The notes: generated by a model not told the origin, from the letters alone. A stretch of 64,000 nt of DNA from Candidatus Roslinia caecavium (GCA_904419955.1 CAJFTO010000008.1:23325-87324), one strand, 5' to 3'; counted from the stretch's first letter, positions 16,588 to 25,671 are shown. Made by a program: numbers and translations.

Positions 16588-16615
16588 TTGACATATTCGC
16601 AGGAAGCGCTAAAAT
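16588..16615 (+). promoter_or_regulatory. Candidate promoter for lspA
   Basis: TTGACA (16588-16593) and TAAAAT (16610-16615) are separated by 16 bp, right after the divIVA stop. Transcription would start near 16622, giving an ~80-nt leader for lspA. Confidence 0.55.
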
Positions 16616-16628
16616 GAATATTGCAGCG

Positions 16629-16646
16629 AGGGGCCGTAGCGCCCCT
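16629..16646 (+). other. Hairpin in the lspA leader
   Basis: AGGGGC (16629-16634) pairs with GCCCCT (16641-16646). No U-tract follows directly. It could weakly terminate divIVA transcripts or form the 5' end of the lspA message. Confidence 0.35.
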
Positions 16647-16704
16647 TAAATTGTATACGGAAGTTTTAAATAAATCGATCGGCAAACAAATGAGGTGATC
16701 TATA

Positions 16705-17220
16705 ATGGGCTATATAATTTTATCCGTTTTGGTTCTGGCTTTCGACATGCTTACCAAACGGCTGGCTGTATTTTTCCTCGAGGGCGGAGAATCCATCCCT
16801 ATATTACAGGGAATACTGCATTTTACATATGTCGAAAATACGGGGGTAGCGTTTGGGATACTCCAGGACAGGCGGATAATTTTTATAACCGTGTCGCTCG
16901 CGGTTCTTGCGGTCTTAGGACTGTATTTTTATAAGACGAAGCGCCGCGACCGATTTCTTAAATTTGGAACTGCGCTCGTATTTTCGGGAGCCGTCGGAAA
17001 CCTGATAGAACGCGTCTTCAACGGTTACGTAGTTGATTTTATAGATTTTCGGCTGATAAATTTTCCGGTGTTCAACGTCGCGGATATTGCGGTATGCGTA
17101 GGCGCGGTTCTTCTTTTGATTCACTTTTTATTCGATACAAACGGCGAGGAGGAAAAGAGCGCGGATCATAGGACGACCGCTCGCAGCGAGGACGACGCCG
17201 GGGCTAAGAAGAAGGCGTGA
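16705..17220 (+). CDS. lspA: Lipoprotein signal peptidase (signal peptidase II)
   Basis: Membrane aspartyl protease that removes signal peptides from diacylglyceryl-modified prolipoproteins. Four membrane helices are visible. The catalytic pair is D111 (in VVDFIDF) and D127 (in FNVADIAVCVG), with the preceding GNLIERVFNG. At 171 residues it is slightly longer than usual because of a charged cytosolic tail (residues 147-171, rich in E, D, K, R). AGGTGAT precedes the ATG. The next gene is an RluD-type synthase, a common pairing. The lgt partner enzyme appears only as a C-terminal fragment near 62.5 kb. Confidence 0.95.
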   Translation: MGYIILSVLVLAFDMLTKRLAVFFLEGGESIPILQGILHFTYVENTGVAFGILQDRRIIFITVSLAVLAVLGLYFYKTKRRDRFLKFGTALVFSGAVGNLIERVFNGYVVDFIDFRLINFPVFNVADIAVCVGAVLLLIHFLFDTNGEEEKSADHRTTARSEDDAGAKKKA

Positions 17221-17270
17221 TTTTTATATGAGCGCAAAAACGACTTTAAAATTAAGGATAGAGATTTTAT

Positions 17271-18296
17271 ATGAACGACGATAAAGTTACAAATAAAAAT
17301 GACGATGATTTTACGGAACTTAGTAAAACTGAATACGAACCGATTGAAGGCGATCTTGCGTACGAGGACGGCGAGGACGACGAGCGTTGTTTGACTTTCG
17401 TCGCGGCGGACTGCGATCGGGCGGCGCGCGTAGACAAGTTTGTCGCGTCCAAGGCGGACGGGTTTACGCGCTCGTATATTCAAAAGCTGATAGAGGACGG
17501 GAACGTAAAAGTCGGAGAAAGACCGGTCAAATCGAATTATAAGGTAAAGATCGGGGATATAATAACAGTGTCGGTTCCGGAACTTAAAGAGCCGGAGATA
17601 GAGCCGGAGGATATACCTCTCGATATAAGATATGAAGATCGGGATATGCTGATCGTCAATAAGCCGCAGGGAATGGTGGTTCATCCGGCGGCGGGAAATT
17701 ACAGCGGAACCCTAGTAAACGCGCTTATGTTCCACTGCCCGAATTCGCTGTCGGGAATAAACGGCGAGAAGCGCCCCGGGATAGTTCACCGCATAGACAA
17801 GGATACGAGCGGGCTTTTGCTGATCGCTAAGAGCAACGCGGCGCATCTCGGTTTGTCCGAGCAGATCAAGGAACACAGTCTCACCCGGGCGTATAAGGCG
17901 CTTACGCATGGAAATTTTACAAAAGACTCAGGAACGATAGACGCGCCGATAGGCAGACACCCAAAGGACAGAAAGAAGATGGCCGTGACCGAGAGGAACT
18001 CGCGCGAGGCGGTCACGCATTATAAAGTTCTGGAGCGGTTCGGGAAATATACGTTTATAGAATGTATTTTGGAGACGGGGAGAACGCATCAGATAAGAGT
18101 GCATATGTCGGAAAACGGACATCCGATCGTCGGAGACAAGACCTACGGCAGAAAGAAGGAGGAGTTTAAACTTGACGGACAGCTCCTTCATGCGTATAAG
18201 CTGGGGTTTATCCATCCTATTACCGGCGAATACATGGAGTTTGAATCGGAATTGCCGGATTATTTTGAAAAGGTATTGAGGATCTTAAGAAGTTAA
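17271..18296 (+). CDS. RluA/RluD-family pseudouridine synthase
   Basis: Converts uridine to pseudouridine in structured RNA, probably 23S rRNA helix 69 or similar. An acidic N-terminal extension (~40 residues) precedes an S4 domain (about 50-110) and the catalytic domain. The catalytic aspartate is D176 in HRIDKDTSGLLL; LETGRTHQIRVHM and the PIVGDKTYG loop follow. At 341 residues it is slightly long because of the extension. AAGGAT precedes the ATG. It follows lspA as in many bacteria. The exact target site (RluD-like or another) is not resolved. Confidence 0.9.
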   Translation: MNDDKVTNKNDDDFTELSKTEYEPIEGDLAYEDGEDDERCLTFVAADCDRAARVDKFVASKADGFTRSYIQKLIEDGNVKVGERPVKSNYKVKIGDIITVSVPELKEPEIEPEDIPLDIRYEDRDMLIVNKPQGMVVHPAAGNYSGTLVNALMFHCPNSLSGINGEKRPGIVHRIDKDTSGLLLIAKSNAAHLGLSEQIKEHSLTRAYKALTHGNFTKDSGTIDAPIGRHPKDRKKMAVTERNSREAVTHYKVLERFGKYTFIECILETGRTHQIRVHMSENGHPIVGDKTYGRKKEEFKLDGQLLHAYKLGFIHPITGEYMEFESELPDYFEKVLRILRS

Positions 18297-18324
18297 AAAT
18301 TTGGGATTAAATTAGAGAAATTTA

Positions 18325-18353
18325 TAGACAAACGGCGAAGTTTAATATATAAT
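18325..18353 (+). promoter_or_regulatory. Candidate promoter for the pyr cluster
   Basis: TAGACA (18325-18330) and TATAAT (18348-18353) with a 17-bp spacer, just after the pseudouridine synthase gene. The transcript would have a leader of about 110 nt before pyrR. Confidence 0.65.
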
Positions 18354-18373
18354 TGTTCATAGATTTTGGTAAT

Positions 18374-18423
18374 TGTACGTTCTCGGCGAGCGACGCGTGC
18401 GCCGCGCCGGGCGTCGCCGTACA
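18374..18423 (+). promoter_or_regulatory. Extended hairpin in the pyrR leader (possible attenuator)
   Basis: TGTACG (18374-18379) and GCGACG (18390-18395) pair with CGTCGC (18412-18417) and CGTACA (18418-18423), leaving a 10-base bulge and a GC-rich apical loop. It lies between the pyr promoter and pyrR, where PyrR-bound anti-antiterminators usually sit. The known PyrR binding-loop consensus was not recognised and no strong U-tract follows, so function is uncertain. Confidence 0.4.
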
Positions 18424-18469
18424 TTCTGCGGATGTAAATTAAATTATTTTAACTCGGGAGGCGTTTGGC

Positions 18470-19009
18470 GTGAAAAATGTAATTTTAAGCAGTGAAGAAA
18501 TCGAAAAGAAGTTGTTCAGGATCGCCGGACAGATCGTTGAGAAGAACTACGGCTTGAAGGAGATCTGTATAATCGGGATCGTGAGACGCGGAGTAGTATT
18601 GGCTGAGAAGCTGACGCAGTATATCTCGTCCATAAGCGATATGAAGGTATATACCGGTTCTTTGGATATAACTCTCTACGGCGCGGATCATAATTTGATC
18701 GCGAAATACCCGGTTTTGAACAATACGAATATTGATTTTTCTATCGACGATAAGACCATCGTACTTGTCGACGATATACTGTATACAGGCAAGACTATCC
18801 ATACCGCGATAGACGCGCTTTTAAATATCGGATCGCCGGACGAGGTCCAGCTCGCCTGCTTTATAGACAGAGGCAGACGCACTTTTCCGATAAGCGCCGA
18901 TTATACGGGTATCGTAGTTCCGAGCTCGGGGCTCGAGCGCGTGGTGTTGCACGTGGACGATATCGACGGCGAGAGCTGCGTGTTTATCGAGAAACGCGAT
19001 AGGAAGTAG
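18470..19009 (+). CDS. pyrR: PyrR pyrimidine operon regulator / uracil phosphoribosyltransferase
   Basis: RNA-binding attenuation protein of pyr operons that senses UMP and UTP, often with weak uracil phosphoribosyltransferase activity. The PRPP loop VLVDDILYTGKT begins at residue 98, and FIDRGRRTFPISADY and the basic RRGV segment match PyrR. At 179 residues the length is typical. The start is GTG at 18470 after GGGAG. It stands at the head of pyrB-pyrC-pyrF-pyrK-pyrD-pyrE, which it presumably regulates. Confidence 0.94.
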   Translation: MKNVILSSEEIEKKLFRIAGQIVEKNYGLKEICIIGIVRRGVVLAEKLTQYISSISDMKVYTGSLDITLYGADHNLIAKYPVLNNTNIDFSIDDKTIVLVDDILYTGKTIHTAIDALLNIGSPDEVQLACFIDRGRRTFPISADYTGIVVPSSGLERVVLHVDDIDGESCVFIEKRDRK

Positions 19010-19068
19010 GCGGCGGCAAAAAAAAACGGTTAAAGACAAAACATATTATATATTACGAGGTTACTTAT

Positions 19069-19992
19069 ATGAAACATTTATTAGGTCTTAAAACAGCGTC
19101 GAGAGACGAGATACAAGGCTTGATCGACGACGCGTTTTATCTTAAAGAGAAGGTCCTTCGCGCCGACGTAAAAAGTCTGCCGCTTCTTAAGGGCAAGAGC
19201 GTTATAACGCTTTTTTTTGAGAACAGCACAAGGACGAGGGTGTCGTTTGAGCTTGCGTCCAAATATTTAGGCGCCACAGCCGCAAACATATCGGCGTCGG
19301 GCAGCAGCGTTTCAAAGGGCGAGACGCTTATCGATACGGTCAAAACGATAGACGCTATGGCGGCGGACGTTATAATAGTTCGGCACAGCGAATCTGGAGC
19401 GCCTCAGCTCATATCAAAGTACGTGGACGCGTCGATCGTCAACGCGGGAGACGGGATGAACGAGCATCCGACGCAGGCGCTTTTGGATATGATGACGATC
19501 GTAGAGAAGAAAAACAGGATAGACGGCTTAAAGGTCGCTATAGTCGGCGACGTTAAGCACAGCCGCGTGGCGCGGAGCAATATATACGGACTTAAGACGA
19601 TGGGCGCCGAGGTGGTCTTGGCGGGACCTACGACGCTGATGCCGTCGCATCTTGAGGACTTGGGAGTCAAGGCGTATAACGATGTGGAAAAGGCGGTCGA
19701 AGGCGCGGACGTGGTCATGGGGCTTAGGATACAGCTCGAGAGACAAAAGAAAGGGCTGTTTCCGACGGTAAGAGAGTATACCAAATACTTTGGAATAAAC
19801 GAACGCAGACTTAAGCTCGCCAAGCCGGACGCTATTTTGATGCATCCGGGTCCGGTAAACAGGGGCGTAGAATTGACCGCAGATATAGTCGACGGCGAGT
19901 CCAGCGTGATAAACGAACAGGTGACGAACGGCGTCTGTATACGCATGGCGGCGCTCAACAGGATCGTAAACGGCGAATTAGAAAGAGATTAG
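19069..19992 (+). CDS. pyrB: Aspartate carbamoyltransferase catalytic subunit
   Basis: Condenses carbamoyl phosphate with aspartate, the committed step of pyrimidine synthesis. The carbamoyl phosphate loop NSTRTRVSFE lies at residues 52-61; HPTQALLDMMTI and the late HPGPVNRGVE complete the active site. At 307 residues it has the normal length. No pyrI regulatory subunit follows, as in Bacillus. A GAGGT site precedes the ATG. pyrC begins 12 bases after its stop. Confidence 0.97.
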   Translation: MKHLLGLKTASRDEIQGLIDDAFYLKEKVLRADVKSLPLLKGKSVITLFFENSTRTRVSFELASKYLGATAANISASGSSVSKGETLIDTVKTIDAMAADVIIVRHSESGAPQLISKYVDASIVNAGDGMNEHPTQALLDMMTIVEKKNRIDGLKVAIVGDVKHSRVARSNIYGLKTMGAEVVLAGPTTLMPSHLEDLGVKAYNDVEKAVEGADVVMGLRIQLERQKKGLFPTVREYTKYFGINERRLKLAKPDAILMHPGPVNRGVELTADIVDGESSVINEQVTNGVCIRMAALNRIVNGELERD

Positions 19993-20004
19993 GAGGCTGT
20001 TATA

Positions 20005-21285
20005 TTGAAACTACTTATTAAAAACGGTCTGGTCGTAGACCCTAAGAATAACCTTGAGAAGATATGCGACGTGCTTGTCGAGGATGGAAAGATAAAGAGC
20101 GTGGGCGAGAATATAGACGCCGCCGGGGAAGAGGCGGAAGTTATAGACGCTAAGGGGCTTGTCGTCGCTCCTGGACTCGTGGATCTTCACGTGCATTTCA
20201 GAGACCCGGGCTACGAATATAAAGAGGATATAGAAACGGGGAGCAGAGCCGCGTCTCAGGGCGGCGTGACGAGCGTGGTCTGCATGCCGAACACCAACCC
20301 GGTCATAGATAACGCGGCGCTGGTCAAATATGTGATGGATAAAGGAAAGGAAGTAGGTCTTACCAACGTCTATACGACGGCCTGCATCACCAAGGGGCTT
20401 AAAAGTCAGGAACTCACCGAGATCGGCGAGCTTAAAGACGCCGGAGCCGTGGGGATATCCGACGACGGCCGTCCGGTGCTGACCCCGTCGCTTATGCGCA
20501 GGGCTTTGGAGTATTCAAAGATGTTCGATATTCCGGTAATGAGCCACAGCGAGGATTTGGATCTTGTGGACGGCGGCTGCATGAACGAGGGGTATATGTC
20601 CACCTATCTCGGGCTTAGAGGGATACCCAAATGCGCCGAGAGCGTGGCTATATCGAGAGACGTTTTGATCGCCGAGGAATGCGGCGCGAGACTTCACGTA
20701 TGCCACGTCAGCACAAGGAATTCGATCGACGCTATACGTCAGGCTAAGAAGCGGGGCGCTAAGGTAACCTGCGAAACGGCTCCGCATTATTTCTCGCTGA
20801 CCGAGAAGGCGGTAGACGGCTATAACACGAATGCGAAGATGAACCCTCCGCTAAGAGACGACGACGACGTCGCGGCCGTAATCGAGGGACTTAAGGACGG
20901 TACGATAGACGCGATAGCGACCGATCACGCTCCGCATCACTACGACGAGAAAGAGCTTGAGTTCAGTCTGGCTATGAACGGCATAATCGGTCTCGAGACT
21001 TCGCTTCCATTGGGAATAACAAAGCTCGTTAAAACCGGAGAGCTTACGCTGAGCGAGCTTATTGAGAAGATGAGCGCGGCGCCTGCGGAGATAATAGGTA
21101 TCGACGCTGGAAGTTTGAGCGTCGGAGCGCCGGCGGATATAGCGATATTCGATATAGACAACGAGTATACCGTGGACGTTAGCAAATTCGCCTCAAAGGG
21201 TAAGAATTGTCCGTATGATGGGATGAAGCTATACGGCAAGGTCATGTATACCGTCTTGGGCGGCCGAGTGGTTTATAAGGCGTAA
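20005..21285 (+). CDS. pyrC: Dihydroorotase (class I)
   Basis: Zinc amidohydrolase that cyclises N-carbamoyl-aspartate to dihydroorotate. The metal ligands H62 and H64 sit in [10 protein letters not shown], later ligands in MSHSED and HVCHVST, and the catalytic aspartate in ATDHAPHH. At 426 residues it is the long class I form found next to pyrB in Gram-positives. The start is TTG at 20005, eight bases after AGGAGG, which is clear. A hairpin with a T-run follows about 45 bases after the stop. Confidence 0.96.
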   Translation: MKLLIKNGLVVDPKNNLEKICDVLVEDGKIKSVGENIDAAGEEAEVIDAKGLVVAPGLVDLHVHFRDPGYEYKEDIETGSRAASQGGVTSVVCMPNTNPVIDNAALVKYVMDKGKEVGLTNVYTTACITKGLKSQELTEIGELKDAGAVGISDDGRPVLTPSLMRRALEYSKMFDIPVMSHSEDLDLVDGGCMNEGYMSTYLGLRGIPKCAESVAISRDVLIAEECGARLHVCHVSTRNSIDAIRQAKKRGAKVTCETAPHYFSLTEKAVDGYNTNAKMNPPLRDDDDVAAVIEGLKDGTIDAIATDHAPHHYDEKELEFSLAMNGIIGLETSLPLGITKLVKTGELTLSELIEKMSAAPAEIIGIDAGSLSVGAPADIAIFDIDNEYTVDVSKFASKGKNCPYDGMKLYGKVMYTVLGGRVVYKA

Positions 21286-21329
21286 TTTATGCAGCTTGCG
21301 AATTAATGGAAGCGAGCGTTTAAGCGGAT

Positions 21330-21354
21330 GCGCGCCGATAAACGACGCGTTTTT
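21330..21354 (+). terminator. Possible intrinsic terminator between pyrC and pyrF
   Basis: GCGCGCCG (21330-21337) pairs with CGACGCGT (21343-21350) with one mismatch, followed by TTTT. It would end or reduce transcription after pyrC, splitting the pyr genes in two units. Confidence 0.5.
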
Positions 21355-21436
21355 ATAGGATATGGATTTTACTTTGCCGTGAATTATATAAGATAATTTG
21401 GCAATAATTGGATATATACGATTTACGCATACATCC

Positions 21437-21467
21437 TTGAAACAGGAGCGATCGGAAAAGCTATGAT
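21437..21467 (+). promoter_or_regulatory. Weak promoter candidate before pyrF
   Basis: TTGAAA (21437-21442) and TATGAT (21462-21467) are 19 bp apart, longer than ideal. Together with the hairpin upstream it suggests separate transcription of pyrF onward. Confidence 0.25.
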
Positions 21468-21508
21468 ATTATGCGTAATATAAACTGAACAAGGAGAGAT
21501 AATTTATA

Positions 21509-22414
21509 ATGATTGATTCGTTGATCGACAAGATTTTAGAGAAGAAGAACCCAACCGTCGCGGGCTTGGATCCGAAGCTCGACTATGTGCCCGAGCGGAT
21601 GAAGGAAGAAGCGTTTGAAAAATACGGAGAGAATTTTGAAGGAGCGGCGGCGGCTATATTAGAGTTCAACAAGCGGCTGATCGATTCGCTATTCGATATC
21701 GTTCCGGCTGTTAAGCCGCAGAGCGCTTACTACGAGATGTATGGAATAGAGGGGATAAAGTGTCTGCACGAGACCATCGAATACGCCAAGAGCAAAGGCA
21801 TGTACGTAATCTTAGACGCTAAACGCGGCGATATAGGCGCGACAAGCGAGGCGTATGCAAAGGCGTATCTTGGCAAGACGGAGATAGTCGGAAAGGGTTA
21901 TCCCGCTTTCGGAGCCGATTCGATGACCGTAAATCCGTATCTTGGAACGGACGGCGTCGAGCCGTTTGTGGGTCAGTGCTCTCAGAATAAAAAGAGCATA
22001 TTCGTTCTGGTGAAGACCTCGAACAAATCCTCGGGCGAGCTACAGGACTTAAAGGCCGACGGCAAGTATATATACGAGCATATGGCGGCGCTCGTTAAGA
22101 AATGGGGTAGCGAGCAAATAGGCAAGCACGGATACAGCGCGGTCGGCGCAGTGGTCGGAGCTACCTATCCCGAACAGGCGGAGAAGCTGAGACTTCAGAT
22201 GCCGCGAACCTACTTCCTTGTGCCGGGTTACGGCGCCCAGGGCGGAAAGGCCGAGGACGTGGCCAAGAGCTTCAATCAGGACGGTCTCGGAGCGATCGTC
22301 AACGCCTCGAGATCTATTATGTGCGCCTACCAGAAAAACGGAGGCGAGCTTGGCGAAGCGGCGCGCGCCGAGGCTATACGCATGCGCGACGATATTGTAG
22401 CGGCGATCCAATAG
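21509..22414 (+). CDS. pyrF: Orotidine 5'-phosphate decarboxylase (long, type 2)
   Basis: Decarboxylates OMP to UMP, the last step of the pathway. The active-site aspartate/lysine array is in ILDAKRGDIG, and AGLDPKLDYVP lies at the N-terminus. At 301 residues it belongs to the longer subfamily found in actinobacteria, clostridia and others, rather than the ~240-residue enterobacterial form. AAGGAGAG precedes the ATG. Confidence 0.96.
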   Translation: MIDSLIDKILEKKNPTVAGLDPKLDYVPERMKEEAFEKYGENFEGAAAAILEFNKRLIDSLFDIVPAVKPQSAYYEMYGIEGIKCLHETIEYAKSKGMYVILDAKRGDIGATSEAYAKAYLGKTEIVGKGYPAFGADSMTVNPYLGTDGVEPFVGQCSQNKKSIFVLVKTSNKSSGELQDLKADGKYIYEHMAALVKKWGSEQIGKHGYSAVGAVVGATYPEQAEKLRLQMPRTYFLVPGYGAQGGKAEDVAKSFNQDGLGAIVNASRSIMCAYQKNGGELGEAARAEAIRMRDDIVAAIQ

Positions 22415-22446
22415 TTGGTAAATAAGAGAGAAAAAATAATTACTTT

Positions 22447-22475
22447 GCCGCGTTTGCGGCGGAATGGAGATTCTT
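22447..22475 (+). promoter_or_regulatory. Hairpin plus GGAATGGAGATT leader module before pyrK
   Basis: GCCGC-GTTT-GCGGC (22447-22460) is followed directly by GGAATGGAGATT, which contains the Shine-Dalgarno GGAG. The same arrangement precedes pncB (and its upstream repeat copy) and, with one extra base, nusB. It may limit ribosome access or be a small mobile leader element. Confidence 0.4.
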
Positions 22476-23249
22476 ATGATTTGTGAATTAGTTAGCAAGG
22501 CGAAGCTGACCGCAAACATATACGATTTCACCGTGCTCAGTCCCGAGATGGCGGCTAAGGCGGTACCGGGCCAGTTTGTGCATGTTCTATGTGAAGGCGG
22601 TACGTATCTTCGCAGACCGATAAGCATAGCGGATATCATAGACAAAAAGTATATAAGATTCATATTTGAAGTAAGAGGCAAGGGAACGGCGGCGCTGGCC
22701 GAGAGCAAGGTCGGAGACGAGCTGGACGTATTGGGTCCGCTCGGCAACGGTTTTATTTTGAGCGACGCGGAACCGGCGGACGAAAGCGACGACGGAGAGG
22801 TAGTCCTCGTAGGCGGCGGCATAGGTATCTTCCCGCTGCTCGGACTCGCTAAAAGCCTGAACGGGCGCGCTTCGGTACTGCTCGGCTTCAGAAATGCGGA
22901 CGCGGTGATAATGACCGACGAGTTCGAGCCGGTAACGAAAAACGTGTTTATCTCGACCGACGACGGCAGTATGGGGTATCACGGATTCATAACCGATATA
23001 CTTAAGAATATCGTCGAATCGAATAAGGTCAAGGCTATATTTACCTGCGGGCCTAAGCCGATGATGAAGATCGTCTCCGAGATAGCGCGGGAGAACGATA
23101 TCCTATGTCAGGTCTCGATGGAGGAGAGAATGGGCTGCGGCGTCGGAGCCTGCGTTACCTGCACCTGCACCGTCAAGGGCGGAGAGCGCAGACGCGTATG
23201 TAAGGACGGTCCTATATTTTACGGCGAGGAGGTAGAATGGGATGGCTGA
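22476..23249 (+). CDS. pyrK: Dihydroorotate dehydrogenase B electron-transfer subunit
   Basis: FAD and [2Fe-2S] protein that passes electrons from dihydroorotate dehydrogenase PyrD to NAD+. The N-terminal FAD domain has RRPISIADI; the NAD domain has VGGGIGIFPLLGLAK; the C-terminal cysteines in EERMGCGVGACVTCTC and RRVCKDGP bind the cluster. At 257 residues it has normal length. An in-frame ATG at 22464 lies within the ribosome-binding region, so ATG 22476 after GGAG is chosen. It overlaps pyrD by eight bases, fitting a stoichiometric complex. Confidence 0.95.
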   Translation: MICELVSKAKLTANIYDFTVLSPEMAAKAVPGQFVHVLCEGGTYLRRPISIADIIDKKYIRFIFEVRGKGTAALAESKVGDELDVLGPLGNGFILSDAEPADESDDGEVVLVGGGIGIFPLLGLAKSLNGRASVLLGFRNADAVIMTDEFEPVTKNVFISTDDGSMGYHGFITDILKNIVESNKVKAIFTCGPKPMMKIVSEIARENDILCQVSMEERMGCGVGACVTCTCTVKGGERRRVCKDGPIFYGEEVEWDG

Positions 23250-24150
23250 TCTTAAAGTAAACATAGCCGGAGTCGAATGGAAGAACCCGGTGACGACAGC
23301 GTCGGGAACGTTCGGTTTCGGACGCGAATATTCGGAATATTTCGATCTGTCAGGACTGGGCGCGATCTGCCTTAAGGCGCTGTCCGCGGTCGAGAGAAGG
23401 GGCAACGAGTCGCCCAGAATCGCGGAGACGAACCAGGGTATCCTAAACAGCGTCGGACTTCAGAATCCGGGCGCGGAGTATTTTATAGAATACGTTCTGC
23501 CGTGGCTCAGAAACTACGACACAAAATTGATCGCCAATTTGGCCGGTTCTACCATAGAGGATTACGTCGAGGTGACTCAGATCCTTGGCGATAAGGTAGA
23601 TATGCTCGAACTCAATATATCCTGCCCTAACGTCAAAGAGGGCGGAATGGCGTTCGGCACCGACGCGAAGATGGTCGAAAAGGTCACGAAAAGCGTAAAG
23701 AGGGCGGCGAAGGTCCCTCTGATCGTTAAACTCTCGCCGAACGTTACCGATATAGCCGAAATGGCGCGCGCTGCGGAGGCGGGAGGAGCCGACGCGGTAT
23801 CGCTTATAAATACGCTTTTAGGAATGAAGATAGATATAAATACCAGAAAGCCCGTGCTGAAAAACAACATGGGCGGGCTGTCGGGTCCGGCGGTAATGCC
23901 GATAGCGGTCAGGATGGTGTATCAGGTCAGACAGGCGGTAAAGCTTCCCATAATCGGTATGGGCGGGATAACCACGGCCGAGGACGCGATAGAATTTTTC
24001 CTCGCGGGAGCTAACGCGGTCGCGGTCGGAACGGCCGGACTGGTGGATCCGTACGCGTGGATCAAGGTCAGAAACGGTATCGGCGATTATTTGGACAAGA
24101 ACGGCTTTGCGTCGATTAACGATATCGTCGGCAAGGTCGAGATGAACTAA
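23242..24150 (+). CDS. pyrD: Dihydroorotate dehydrogenase B catalytic subunit
   Basis: FMN enzyme that oxidises dihydroorotate to orotate and pairs with PyrK. Class 1B features: the cysteine active base in ELNISCPNVKEGG, GVTxASG-like TTASGTFGFG near the N-terminus, and GMGGITTAEDAIEF for phosphate binding. At 302 residues it is typical. AGGAGG inside the end of pyrK serves its ATG. Confidence 0.97.
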   Translation: MADLKVNIAGVEWKNPVTTASGTFGFGREYSEYFDLSGLGAICLKALSAVERRGNESPRIAETNQGILNSVGLQNPGAEYFIEYVLPWLRNYDTKLIANLAGSTIEDYVEVTQILGDKVDMLELNISCPNVKEGGMAFGTDAKMVEKVTKSVKRAAKVPLIVKLSPNVTDIAEMARAAEAGGADAVSLINTLLGMKIDINTRKPVLKNNMGGLSGPAVMPIAVRMVYQVRQAVKLPIIGMGGITTAEDAIEFFLAGANAVAVGTAGLVDPYAWIKVRNGIGDYLDKNGFASINDIVGKVEMN

Positions 24151-24212
24151 GCGGACGCCGGGGTCGTTTTAAATAGAGCATAATTAATTTACAAATATAG
24201 GAGTTGATAGAA

Positions 24213-24791
24213 TTGACAAGAGAAGAGATCATCGAAATGCTAAAAGAGGCCGGAGTTCTGCTCGAGGGACATTTTTTGCTCACTTCGGGACGCCACAGCG
24301 ACAGGTATATGCAGTGCGCTAAGATATTCCAGTATTCCAAATACAGCGTGCCGCTGTGCGCGGAGCTTGTGGAGAAGTACAAGGACGACAACGTCGAGCT
24401 GGTAATAGGTCCGGCTATCGGCGCGATTCAGATGGCGTACGAAGTAGGCCGTCAGCTTGGCGTTAAGAATATATTCGCCGAGCGCGAGGACGGAAAGATG
24501 ACCTTAAGACGCGGTTTTATGATCGAGAAGGGTCAGCGTGTATTGATCGTCGAGGACGTTGTGACGACCGGCGGAAGCGTAAAAGAGGTAATGGAGCTCG
24601 TTAAAGAGGCGGGCGGCGAGATAGTTGGGATCGGCTCGATCGTGGACAGAACGGGCGGAAAGATAGATTTCGGCGTTCCTTATAAGAGCGCGTTTTCTAT
24701 GGATATAACGTCGTACGAGGCCGACGAGTGCCCGATCTGTAAGAGCGGCGAAATACCGCTGGTGAAGCCGGGCAGCAGAAAAATAAAATAA
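24213..24791 (+). CDS. pyrE: Orotate phosphoribosyltransferase
   Basis: Adds PRPP-derived ribose phosphate to orotate to make OMP. The PRPP loop [13 protein letters not shown] and the orotate-side [12 protein letters not shown] are present. The C-terminus has two cysteines (DECPICKSG), common in clostridial forms. Two TTG codons are possible starts; the one at 24213, nine bases after AGGAG, is preferred over 24204, giving 192 residues. radC follows one base after the stop. Confidence 0.94.
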   Translation: MTREEIIEMLKEAGVLLEGHFLLTSGRHSDRYMQCAKIFQYSKYSVPLCAELVEKYKDDNVELVIGPAIGAIQMAYEVGRQLGVKNIFAEREDGKMTLRRGFMIEKGQRVLIVEDVVTTGGSVKEVMELVKEAGGEIVGIGSIVDRTGGKIDFGVPYKSAFSMDITSYEADECPICKSGEIPLVKPGSRKIK

Positions 24792-24792
24792 G

Positions 24793-25533
24793 ATGACCGA
24801 CGGTAAAAAGCTAAGCGGATCCGGCGGTCAAACGGCTAAAAAGCCTAAGAGAAACGTGCATGCCGGACACAGAGCCAGAATGTGGGCTAAGCTTAAGCAT
24901 ATGAGGTTCGAAGACCTCCCGGAGCATGAACAGCTTGAGATGCTGTTGTTTACGATATTGCCAAGAGTGAATACGAACGAGCTCGCTCACGAACTGCTTC
25001 ATAGATTCGGTTCGATTTACGAAGTTACGATAGCCGATAAGGAAGAACTGATGAAAGTCGACGGCGTCGGCGAGAAAGTCGCTAACTTTTTGACTATCCT
25101 TGCTCCGCTCAGCGGCGCGATCGAGCGTTCCAAGAAAGGCTATTTTAAAAAGAACAGCGCCTGCTTTAAAAGTTCGGGCGTGGTCGCGGAATATGCTAAA
25201 ACATATTTCTATGACAATAAGCGTGAAAAGCTGATCTGCTTTTTCCTGGACGAGGGCCGGTATATCATAAAGCGTAAGGTTATTTCGGAAGGCGACGTGT
25301 CCAGGACGGATCTGGGCGAGTCAGTTATCTTAAACGAGGCTATCGACAGCAACGTCAAATATGTCGTTATGGTACATAATCATCCGAGCTGCAACGTCGA
25401 TCCCTCCGAACACGATATTTATATGACTAAAATTATAAGCAATAATCTTGAAGCGATAGGCTGTATATTGCTCGATCATATAATCATAGGCGGCGACGAT
25501 TGGCTGAGTATGAAGTCGTCGGGATATATATGA
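24793..25533 (+). CDS. radC: RadC family JAB1/MPN-domain protein
   Basis: Contains N-terminal helix-hairpin-helix-like segments (residues ~60-105) and a C-terminal JAB metalloprotease-type domain with the metal motif HNHPSCNVDPSEHD. Family members are named after an old radiation phenotype, but their biochemical role is unsettled. At 246 residues it has the usual length. It begins one base after the pyrE stop without a strong Shine-Dalgarno, so translation is probably coupled to pyrE. A terminator follows. Confidence 0.9.
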   Translation: MTDGKKLSGSGGQTAKKPKRNVHAGHRARMWAKLKHMRFEDLPEHEQLEMLLFTILPRVNTNELAHELLHRFGSIYEVTIADKEELMKVDGVGEKVANFLTILAPLSGAIERSKKGYFKKNSACFKSSGVVAEYAKTYFYDNKREKLICFFLDEGRYIIKRKVISEGDVSRTDLGESVILNEAIDSNVKYVVMVHNHPSCNVDPSEHDIYMTKIISNNLEAIGCILLDHIIIGGDDWLSMKSSGYI

Positions 25534-25545
25534 CGTATTATAACA

Positions 25546-25577
25546 GGGGGCGTTTTATTTGAAAACGTCCTTTTTAT
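25546..25577 (+). terminator. Intrinsic terminator after radC (end of pyr cluster)
   Basis: GGGGCGTTTT pairs with AAAACGTCCT (two G-U pairs) around a short ATTTG loop, followed by TTTTTATTAT. Confidence 0.75.
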
Positions 25578-25588
25578 TATATATCGTG

Positions 25589-25617
25589 TTGACAAAAACG
25601 ACATAATTTGTTAACAT
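25589..25617 (+). promoter_or_regulatory. Promoter candidate for the FAH-family gene
   Basis: TTGACA (25589-25594) and TAACAT (25612-25617) with 17-bp spacing, directly after the radC terminator. Confidence 0.65.
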
Positions 25618-25671
25618 TATTCATTGGAAAATCAATTTAGATAAAAAGTTTTAATATTGGGAGTGAACGCT

